From Balanoglossus misakiensis (lineage: Eukaryota; Hemichordata), in NCBI GenBank assembly GCA_040954595.2, contig CM082577.2, positions 11,780,001 through 11,844,000 of the forward strand: a DNA stretch of 64,000 nt, written 5' to 3'. A model generated the notes under the pieces. The model saw nothing but the letters and a program-made list of their open reading frames with translations, did not search any database and was not told where the DNA came from. The number at the start of each line of letters is the position of its first letter. Position 1 is the stretch's first letter. Below, in pieces: positions 57,086 to 64,000 of this stretch. Made by a program: the position numbers and the translations under genes.

Positions 57086-57191
57086 AATCCGTTGTCATCA
57101 ACGTAGCCAATTTATCGTCGACTAAATTAGCGTTTAATTACCGTCCCGTGCATAGTTATTGCCTGGGATCCATGTACACAGCTGTTTTAAG
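57086..57191 (+). repeat. 107-bp direct repeat, right copy
   Basis: Counterpart of 54028-54135. Starts directly after TCGCCAGT and ends at AGCTGTTTTAA. Confidence 0.85.
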
Positions 57192-57203
57192 TTAGTGTGC
57201 TTC

Positions 57204-58210
57204 TCAAATACAGCTTCGACGAGCGCATAGAAGTATTTCTGCCTTTGGTGTTGATGAACATACATGTTCCAGTGCGTCTTTGTCGTATTGTGTGTGCGGG
57301 TTTGGGTTACCCAAATTCACATGTTGTAACTGGGTCATGCGTGGATATGTGAGTATTTGTTCAAAGAAACAACGCTCGCCGTAAAATTCCACCAGATTGG
57401 GAAAATTTGCCAATGTTGCAAAAGCCGATTGCTTACCTTATGGTAAAATAAAAGGATACTGAGTAGTAGATTGGATAGGTAACTTCGTAGAATTTCTAGG
57501 AGCTCAGATAGTAGCGTGTTGCTTGTAGCTGGACTCGTAGTAGGAAGGGTAGAACCATTTCTGCCCAAGGGGTGAGTGGGGTCGGTGACGTCATGACAGA
57601 TGTAGATACACAACACCAACCATTTCATTGAACATCCGTCAACTACGTATAAGTTTCCCAAATTATATTATAACTTATATCCAACACCCTTAATGTATGC
57701 ATAGACGGCAAACTAGCCATACCGCGTAATATACTCACAATTGACGAGCGGCAAAACTTCGAGTGTAGTCAACACTCCCAGATCCTTATTCATAATGCCC
57801 GAGTTGTTCAGACGTAGTTTCCGCAGTTTGGGTAGACTTGGAAAGTGGTTAAGTGAATTCACGTTGGTGTTTGACAGGTCCACTTCGCGAAGTTGTTTAT
57901 TGTTTGTCAGCCATTCCAAATCGTTATTGGAGAATTCAGTTCCATGTAGATTCAATGAACGTAGGTTTCTGGCCGAGTTGAGGAAACCAAATCTATCCAT
58001 CGATCCATACATGTGTCCGTTTACACATAATCTGGTTAAATTCAGGTGGGATAAACAGTTGGACTTGCTGACAAAACGCGTGAGGCATGCTTCCGCCGAT
58101 GTTATGTTTTGCGTAACAAAGTGATTACTCGCTATGGCACGTGTATATCTAGCCGTTCGCACGAATGACTTGCGCGAGATAAAACATCTTCGAGTTTTGT
58201 ATAGTCGCAA
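57204..58210 (-). CDS. Leucine-rich-repeat protein exons
   Basis: Main exon 58210-57739, ending at a strong minus donor (T|GTGAGTAT). Its frame contains successive LRRs: LSHLNLTRLCVNG, NLRSLNLHGTEFSNNDLEWL, QLREVDLSNTNVNSLNHF, LPKLRKLRLNNSGIMNKDL, TTLEVLPLVN. A second open frame 57413-57204 (FPNLVEFYGERCFF, MTQLQHVNLGNPNP, ALEHVCSSTPKAEILL) continues the same pattern and is probably the next coding exon. No in-frame ATG at the 5' side, so the gene starts upstream (higher coordinates) or is partial. LRRs mediate protein binding; the partner is unknown. No transposon motif. Confidence 0.55.
57435..57661 (-). other. Intervening segment with donor, diverged relative of 60115-60373
   Basis: Both segments carry a GTGACGTCA/GATGACGTCA site, an A/C..THP.GR frame (DVTDPTHPLGR here, DVIEHTHPFGR there) and end at a splice-donor-like K|GTAAGCAAT or K|GTGAGCAAT. 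They look like paralogous exons or one repeat; the frames have diverged. Confidence 0.35.
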
Positions 58211-58540
58211 ATGGCCACCATCCGCCGAGCTTTATGTTTTTCCAGACTTGCGGATACTTATAAAGTTATTTCTATTTCATCATCCCCACTGTCTACATTC
58301 ATTTCCTCTAACAATAACTCAGTTGTGGCTTTCTACCGGCAATGTGTGTCTACCATCAGTGACAGGGTCTTCAGTAGTGCCAGGATTTGTATTTAAACAT
58401 TTTCTACATGTACTTCAAGGCCCACACAGATTATTTTTTTACATCTACAAAATTTTGTTTCACAAGACTGTCCCTGCTGTCCCTGTTTAGAAGTGTGCTT
58501 CTCTTGATTTTAAAACTTAGAACTCGCATTGCTGTGTCTT

Positions 58541-58825
58541 TCTTCTCCCAATAACTTAAAAGATAATTTTAATAAGTCCTACGGTCAGAGAGCTTTTTCG
58601 GTATGTGCCCTTTGCTGTGGAATATTGCACTGCCTTCAGAAATTCGTTGTGCCAGAAATACTTCTTCTTTTAAACGTTGTTTGAAGACCCATCTTTTTAA
58701 CAAGTTTTACTCGTAATTGTAGTAGTTGTTTTTGTATCTTTTTAATACTTGTGTTCAGCGCACTGAGACGTTGTGGAGTGCGTTTTTAAGAATTAAATAT
58801 TATTATTATTATTATTATTATTGTT
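58541..58825 (+). mobile_element. 5'-truncated non-LTR retrotransposon 3' end with (ATT)n tail
   Basis: The plus frame reads SYGQRAFSVCA; after a one-base shift (about 58605) it continues LWNIALPSEIRCARNTSSFK and KTHLFNKFYS stop. This is the usual C-terminus of CR1/L2/Rex/Jockey-type reverse transcriptases ('RAFS..AP.LWN.LP..IR....SFK..LKTHLF'). Then comes GCGCACTGAGACGTTGTGGA and a (ATT)n microsatellite tail, the standard 3' end of such elements. Typical 5' truncation. Confidence 0.8.
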
Positions 58826-59106
58826 GTTGATACGCGGCACATTGATCAGAGTGGATAATGGATCCGGGTACAACAACATCTTCGATGATCGGTAGTAGTG
58901 TCGCTGCATCACGCCTTTCCACCGTCTGCATGAAGCCAATCGCGGGTTGATAAAACCGGTCCACCATTCTGAACGCACCCTTCTCTCTTGTGTCGGGGAT
59001 TGTCCGAGATAATGCTTGCACTTGTGGCAAAACAGACTTTCATCAATCTTAATCACAGTGCCCGGGCCGCCTATATGGAAGTTTTCACTATGTTTCCGGG
59101 CACAAA
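58793..59106 (-). pseudogene. Merlin (IS1016/ISXO2-type) transposase fragment, copy 1
   Basis: The minus frame reads FHIGGPGTVIKIDESLFCHK, and after a frameshift (about 58965) MVDRFYQPAIGFMQTVERRD and AATLLPIIEDVVVPGSIIHS then DQCAAY. 'G.V.EIDESLF', 'RDAATLLPII...V.PG..I.SD...AY' is the IS1595/ISXO2-like DDE core (first Asp in IDES, second in HSD). Eukaryotic members are Merlin elements. The C-terminal catalytic residue and N-terminus are missing. Confidence 0.8.
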
Positions 59107-59264
59107 ATGGAACACTCGGCAGTTAAGTATACCAAATGTGAACATTTGCTGACTGACCGGTTTCTTAATTGCCAAGAAACAGCTAGCCATCTATGTGCTC
59201 CTTATCCTTTTTTATTGATCTGGTTTTCTGGCTGTTCAGTGATTTTAGCCCGTGATTTCAATGT

Positions 59265-59471
59265 TTGATTGAGACGAGAAAAGCTGAACGAAAGCCCTAC
59301 ATAGTCCTGGTCAACATCGTCTCGCCAACCTTTAACCTTATACAGCCTTACATGTCCAGATGGCTGCCTTCGACAGCAGAACTATGTTCGTCTGCTGCCC
59401 ATAATCTGACCCGGTTCTTCATTAAACTGGCAGGTCTTCCTTCCTCGACCGCTTATCCTATTAATGTCTGA
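59265..59471 (+). repeat. 68-codon ORF conserved in the three repeat-block copies
   Basis: The same plus-strand frame is open at 56642-56848, 59265-59471 and 62983-63189 (starts MIETRKAERKPYIVL, ends AYPINV). Differences between copies are mostly amino-acid-changing (for example ANVV/VNIV, FFT/FFI) and it lies antisense to the Myb/SANT-like exon, so it is probably not a gene. Confidence 0.3.
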
Positions 59472-59699
59472 AAACTCCATCTTTAAATACTTCATTTTCC
59501 GTGTGCATTGGTCTGGGCTACGAAAACCCTGCTTAGACAAACGCTGTGAGATATTAATGATGTATGCAATTCTATCTCTCGATGTTCTGTCAAATTTTTG
59601 ACGTCTTCGTTCCAAATCGCTAGAAGACACTTGAAGGAGACACCAGTTCGATGATTGCTGGGACTGGTTCTGTGTGGTCCTGTACATGTCCAAAATCAA
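59382..59699 (-). pseudogene. Myb/SANT-like DNA-binding domain exon, copy 1
   Basis: The frame contains RRRQKFDRTSRDRIAYIINI, then SQRLSKQGFRSPDQCTRKMK, YLKMEFSDINRISGRGRKTC. This is the second half of a trihelix/Myb-SANT-like domain ('IA..L...GF.RTP.QC..K.K.LK.EY'), found in MSANTD proteins and in the DNA-binding protein of Harbinger transposons. The first helix with its Trp is degraded. A second copy lies at 63100-63417. Confidence 0.55.
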
Positions 59700-59866
59700 C
59701 AGTTTCTATAATCTCAGTTCTATTAGAGAGAAGGAAAAACTTGAATAGACAAGTAATAAATACATTTCACATATCAAATTATTCCAATTCAACAATAATA
59801 CGGATGCCTGTGGGTATGACATCTTGTTGTCAGCAAAGCCCTGAAGTTTCCAACATGCCAGATTAA

Positions 59867-60114
59867 TTGATGGTTGATATTGTTCTCTTCTATAAATGCC
59901 CTCTTGTACTTTTGCTGACATGTTAGGAGTCATATGTCCTGCTGGAATCTGGTGAGTCGGAAAGTTTGTTTTGATGAATGGTAGTAAATGTGTCTCCAGT
60001 ATCTTCTGGTAAAATTCGCTATTTATAATGCCTGTAAAGATGCAGATTGCTAATTAGCCCCTCTCTTGAAAATTTGCCGCCAACAAATAGACTGTTGTGA
60101 AAGCTGATTGCTCA
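59867..60114. other. Non-coding part of duplication B
   Basis: Unannotated sequence between the Myb/SANT-like exon and the exon-like segment. It is present in copy C as well. Confidence 0.5.
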
Positions 60115-60373
60115 CCTTTAATAGAGTTATAAAGGATACTAGTCGAAGGTTTCGGTTAAGTTTGTAGATCTCTTGGAGTTTGTAGATAAAGCGTGTTGCT
60201 CGTCTCTGCTCCTCGAAGGTAGTAAGAGAAAACCATATTCGCCCAAAAGGGTGGGTATGTTCGATGACGTCATTGTGGGTCTTGTGCAGATCCACAACAA
60301 GACCAACGAAAGGAAACTGCAACAACATACAATATGAGTACTTGCAGCCACAATAGTACTGATATGTCAGCAA
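60115..60373 (-). other. Exon-like segment ending at a donor, repeated at 63790-64000
   Basis: The minus frame reads THNDVIEHTHPFGRIWFSLT, TFEEQRRATRFIYKLQEIYK, LNRNLRLVSFITLLK then GTGAGC, a good donor. Copy C has the same frame (DVIEPTHPFGRIWFSL). No domain recognised; perhaps a 5' exon of the Myb/SANT-like or LRR transcript. Confidence 0.35.
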
Positions 60374-60467
60374 TTTTCATACTGATGATTATTTTCACGG
60401 AGATGTGAATTATTACTTATCTTTTGTTAAAATACTTTTTTCCACCTACATGTACCTATGATTCTGT

Positions 60468-61115
60468 TTACTTTTTCTTCTGGAAAACCCCTCTTCTCTG
60501 AGCCCGTTGTTTTGATGTGAACGGTCTTTGCCCCGATGTGTTCAAGTGTGTGGTTACCATGCATGTCGAATCGCAGGGGTGTTTCATCCATATTGTAGAT
60601 GGTAGTTTAGCTCTGTGTGGCAGGGCTGTGTTGTTACGGCGAGCCCTCCACCCTCCACCCATCCACTGTGGGTGGAGGGCTCGCCGTAACAACACAGCCC
60701 TGCCACACAGAGCTAGTGGTAGTTGTGCATCTCTCGGAGTTGTATGATGTATCTGTGGAAATGCTGTCATCTTTTCCTCGAAATCTTTCGGTAGTTTCTG
60801 ACCGATAGATGTCTTCCCGCGCTTTGACAGTCCGTGGCGACGCTTGAAACTCTGCAGCCAGCCGTCAGACGCCTTGAATCGGTACCGTTCGTAGCGCCTG
60901 ACGCTGGAGCTGCTTCCCGGTGACACCATTGCCATTCTTCCGATGAGTGTCGACCCACTTCAGCAGTTGATCATCCAGGGTGACGTCTTTCACTGGTCTG
61001 CCAGCTCCCTGCATTCGCTTCGCGGCTTTGGACGTGATGGCCAGTTGGTCTTTTTTCTTGAGCCAGTCTCTAACCCATTTTTTTCACTGATGCCAAAATG
61101 GTCAGCAATCTTCCT
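60468..61115 (-). pseudogene. Tigger/pogo (Tc1/mariner) transposase N-terminal half, frameshifted and split by a MITE
   Basis: In minus-strand order the fragments are KKWVRDWLKKKDQL (HTH, about 61040-61080), a linker with VKDVTLDDQLLKWVDTHRKN, then ERYRFKASDGWLQSFKRRHG and LSKRGKTSIGQKLP (CENP-B/Tc5-type HTH), and in a third frame NMDETPLRFDMHGN with KTVHIKTTG, which carries the first Asp of the DDE domain. At least two frameshifts and one insertion (60608-60716) break it. The rest of the catalytic domain is absent. Family call rests on CENP-B HTH plus NMDETP. Confidence 0.8.
60600..60724. mobile_element. 109-bp perfect foldback MITE with 8-bp target duplication
   Basis: Arms of ~45 bp are exact reverse complements (AGCTCTGTGTGGCAGGGCTG ... 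CAGCCCTGCCACACAGAGCT) around a ~16-base loop. TGGTAGTT flanks it at 60600-60607 and 60717-60724. An 8-bp duplication is the hAT signature (inference). Perfect arms indicate a recent insertion. Confidence 0.88.
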
Positions 61116-61310
61116 GTTGCTACCAAACTCGCCTGTTCAATTGTTCTTTCCGACGGGTCGGCATAATTAAGTTGAGTGTTGATGAAACAAAGAGAAATGG
61201 CGAAAGAGGATTTGGCGATTGATTATTATAATTTATAACAGGTTCTCAATGTCTTCAATGTTGTATGAAGGTCCCATATGTTGCCTTCAATAGTACTGCT
61301 GGCTTTAATA

Positions 61311-61825
61311 GTACTGCCTTTATGATATATTTCATTAGGTACAGCTGTTTGCCTTCTTTTGTAATCCTCTCAGTTTTAGTTGGTCCCTGTGTGATTTTTT
61401 CCAGGAGAGTTACCTAATAGATGGAGAATGTACCAGTACAGTTAAATAACATAAGCAGATTTGCTGGTGAAGTTTAATGATAAAAACGCCATTGTTGTCG
61501 TGTTGGAAATTTAAAAACAGAGCAAAGAGCTTCATACTGATCAGTATAGTATGAAGTATTGGTAATAGTACTGCCTTTATGATATATTTCATTAGGTACA
61601 GCTGTTTGCCTTCTTTTGTAATCCTCTCAGTTTTAGTTGGTCCCTGTGTGATTTTTTCCAGGAGAGTTACCTAATAGATGAGAATGTACCGGTACAGTTA
61701 AATAACATAAGCAGATTTGCTGGTGAAGTTTAATGATAAAAACGCCATTGTTGTCACGTTGGAAATTTAAAAACAGAGCAAAGAGCTTCATACTGATCAG
61801 TATGGTATGAAGTATTGGTCTTCAA
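61311..61825. repeat. Tandem duplication, 257-bp period
   Basis: GTACTGCCTTTATGATATAT starts at 61311 and 61568, and the following ~245 bases are nearly identical, including GGTCCCTGTGTGATTTTTTC and CTTCATACTGATCAGTAT. Non-coding. Confidence 0.85.
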
Positions 61826-62285
61826 AACACAGGTATTTTACAAATTTCCTTTGGGCACTCTCTAACGTTGATATGCGAGACTTAATTTGCCATGGATTCC
61901 ACACAAAAGAACAATATTCAAGACCATTTCTTGCAATAGATAAGTAAAGTGTTCCTAAAGTCCACCCTTGATTAAAATTTTGGAATTGCTTTTTAAAAAC
62001 CCCAGGATATATTGCTAGACATGCTGAGACTTGATTGGAGAATAACTCCCAAATCTTTGACCTGGTTTAATTACCCCTTTTAAGGAAGGAATATGCAATA
62101 CAGTAATTAAAATTAATGAAAGATTTCTTGTTGGTAATAATAATAGAGAAACATTTTTGAACATTCAAATCAAGTTTCCTCACCAAATCTCGACTCTGTT
62201 AATGTCATCTTGGAGTTTTAAACATTCTGATCATTTGTTAATGTGTCTAAAGATTTGTGCATCATCTGCATACCGGTATAACAGA
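61805..62285 (-). pseudogene. Non-LTR reverse transcriptase fragment with YADD
   Basis: Minus-strand frames contain YADDAQIFRHINK (catalytic YxDD at about 62261-62272), LQDDINRVEIW, KLDLNVQKC, VKDLGVILQSSLS, then LYLSIARNGLEYCSFVWNP and SRISTLESAQRKFVKYL. This order (ADD, 'LQ.D+..+..W', 'KC', 'KDLGV', 'LEYCS.VW', 'E..QR+F.+') is the palm-thumb region of CR1/RTE/Jockey-type reverse transcriptases. Several frame breaks; no endonuclease domain. The opposite strand has no coding content. Confidence 0.8.
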
Positions 62286-62519
62286 CATTTAGAATTTGAA
62301 CAAATCACAAATGTTTGGTAAATCATATAATTATGTAATTAGTATACTTACTGGCTGGTCAATGTTTCTTTGTGATTTTATATCCTGTATTGACAATACT
62401 TGAATTGATGGAGGAAGAGCGCGAGTAAACGGCAATGCCCTGTCAATGGGTTTGATGTAACTCAGGTCTGAATGTCCCCCTGTCAAAATCAAAATCGTTG
62501 TGGAGTGCGTTTTTAAGAA

Positions 62520-62830
62520 TTAAATGTTATTATTATTATTATTATAATTGTTGATACGCGGCACATTGATCAGAGTGGATAATGGATCCGGGTACAACAA
62601 CATCTTCGATGATCGGTAGTAGTGTCGCTGCATCACGCCTTTCCACCATCTGCATGAAGCCAATCGCGGGTTGATAAAACCGGTCCACCATTCCGAACGT
62701 ACCCTTCTCTCTTGTGTCGGGGATTGTCCGAGATAATGCTTGTGGCAAAACAGACTTTCATCAATCTTAATCACAGTGCCCGGGCCGCCTATATGGAAGT
62801 TTTCACTATGTTTCCGGGCACAAAATGGAA
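62520..62830 (-). pseudogene. Merlin transposase fragment, copy 2
   Basis: As copy 1, with KIDESLFCHKHYLGQ (six bases deleted relative to copy 1), the same frameshift position, then MVDRFYQPAIGFMQMVERRD and IIHSDQCAAY. The shared frameshift shows the duplication followed inactivation. Confidence 0.8.
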
Positions 62831-63099
62831 CACTCAGCAGTTAAGTATACCAAATGTGAACATTTGCTGACTGACCGGTTTCTTAATTGCCAAGAAACGG
62901 CTAGCCATCTTTGTGCTCCTTATCCTTTTTTATTGATCTGGTTTTCTGGCTGTTCAGTGATTTTAGCCCGTGATTTCAATGTTTGATTGAAACAAGAAAA
63001 GCTGAACGAAAGCCCTACATAGTCCTGGCCAACGTCGTCTCGCCAACCTTTAACCTTATACAGCCTTACATGTCCAGATGGCTGCCTTCGACAGCAGAA

Positions 63100-63417
63100 C
63101 TATGTTCGTCTGCTGCCCATAATCTGACCCGGTTTTTCACAAAACTGGCAGGTCTTCCTTCCTCGACCGCTTATCCTATTAATGTCTGAAAACTCCATCT
63201 TTAAATACTTCATTTTCCGTTTGCATTGGTCTGGGCTACGAAAACCCTGCTTAGACAAACGCTGTGAGATATTAATGATGTATGCAATTCTATCTCTCGA
63301 TGTTCTGTCAAATTTTTGACGTCTTCGTTCCAAATCGCTAGAAGACACTTGAAGGAGACACCAGTTCGAGGATTGCTGGGACTGGTTCTGTGTGGTCCTG
63401 TACATGTCCAAAATCAA
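63100..63417 (-). pseudogene. Myb/SANT-like domain exon, copy 2
   Basis: 105 codons, the same frame as 59382-59699 with substitutions (QCKRKM for QCTRKM, QFCEKPG for QFNEEPG). Part of duplication copy C. Confidence 0.55.
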
Positions 63418-64000
63418 CAGTTTCTATAATCTCAGTTCTATTAGAGAGAAGGAAAAACTTGAATAGACAAGTAATAAATACATTTCACATATCAAATTAT
63501 TCCAATTCAACAATAATACGGATGCCTGTGGGTATGACATCTTGTTGTCAGCAAAGCCCTGAAGTTTCCAACATGCCAGATTAATTGATGGTTGACATTG
63601 TTCTCTTCCATAAATGCCCTGGTACTTTTACTGACATGTCATGGGTCGATGTCCTGCTGGAATCTGTGGGATGTCGGGACGTGTGTTTTCAATTGATGAA
63701 TGGTAGTAGATGTGTCTCCAGTATCTTCTGGTAAAATTTGCTGTCCATTATGCCTGTAAAGATGCAGATTGCTAATTAGCCCGTCTCTTGAAAAAGCCGA
63801 TTGCTCACCTTTAGAGTTATAAAGGATACTAGTCGAAGGTTTCGGTTAAGTTTGTAGATCTCTTGGAGTTTGTAGATAAAGCGTGTTGCTCGTCTCTGCT
63901 CCTCGAAGGTAGTAAGAGAAAACCATATTCGCCCAAAAGGGTGGGTAGGTTCGATGACGTCATTGTGGGTCGTGTGCAGATCCACAACAAGACCAACGAA

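Larger units (their letters stand above)
58768..60310. repeat. Segmental duplication, copy B
   Basis: Collinear with 62498-64000 (window end) at high identity: retrotransposon tail, Merlin fragment, repeat block, Myb/SANT-like exon, and the TCGATGACGTCATTGTGGGT exon-like segment. Small indels and substitutions distinguish the copies. Confidence 0.9.
62498..64000. repeat. Segmental duplication, copy C (runs off the window)
   Basis: Second copy of 58768-60310, same orientation, ~3.73 kb away. The homology is still continuing at base 64000. Confidence 0.9.

Noticed and set aside
60517-60808. Plus-strand ORFs across the Tigger pseudogene
   Set aside because: Generated by the palindromic MITE, which reads similarly on both strands.

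Overview
This is animal nuclear DNA. Genes have GT-AG introns, 3' UTRs end in AATAAA signals, there is no operon structure, and much of the window is transposon debris, microsatellite and foldback repeats. The best anchor is a Fox-1/RBFOX splicing-factor gene. Together with abundant marine-invertebrate-type repeats (CGCGAA-rich MITEs, GCTGCAAGCAGC repeats, BEL/Pao, Merlin, R2/NeSL-like, piggyBac), it points to an invertebrate, probably a deuterostome such as a hemichordate, cephalochordate or echinoderm. The species cannot be fixed from the sequence alone.

Layout. 0.16-14.7 kb (+): the 3' seven coding exons of an RBFOX gene, with the whole RRM split over four exons, a Tyr/Gly/Ala-rich C-terminus and a long 3' UTR. 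The 93-nt RRM exon has TGCATG, the Fox binding word, abutting both of its splice sites, which implies autoregulated exon skipping. 16-21 kb: a CGCG-rich MITE, a 1.18-kb element with perfect 22-bp inverted ends and TAA target duplications, and two local tandem duplications. 21.3-27 kb: four tandem copies of a GCTGCAAGCAGC-headed element with terminal GC-rich hairpins (Helentron/HINE-like), carrying nine DR1 nuclear-receptor-type motifs. 27-31 kb: mostly degraded repeats.

31-36.5 kb: piggyBac remnant, a retroelement-like SAM-domain ORF between 43-bp direct repeats, an LTR element (two LTRs with TATA and AATAAA on the minus strand) around a zinc-finger ORF, and a 334-bp tandem array. 37-43.7 kb: a 350-bp foldback MITE, an R2/NeSL-type zinc-finger ORF, a BEL/Pao gag, a hairpin and an AT-rich minisatellite. 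44-45 kb: exons of a minus-strand gene or transposon-derived gene. 45.4-50.6 kb (+): an unrecognised seven-exon zinc-finger gene (348 aa predicted).

51.4-54.0 kb is a collinear but heavily deleted copy of 41.7-46.2 kb. 54.0-57.2 kb carries a frameshifted I-PpoI-type His-Me finger endonuclease and a long DDE-like transposase ORF, bracketed by 107-bp direct repeats. 57.2-58.2 kb (-) holds leucine-rich-repeat exons. 58.5-64 kb has a non-LTR 3' end, two Merlin transposase copies, Myb/SANT-like exons, a Tigger/pogo pseudogene split by an in-frame MITE, a reverse-transcriptase fragment and a ~1.5-kb segmental duplication. Apart from RBFOX and the zinc-finger gene, little here looks like functional host coding sequence.
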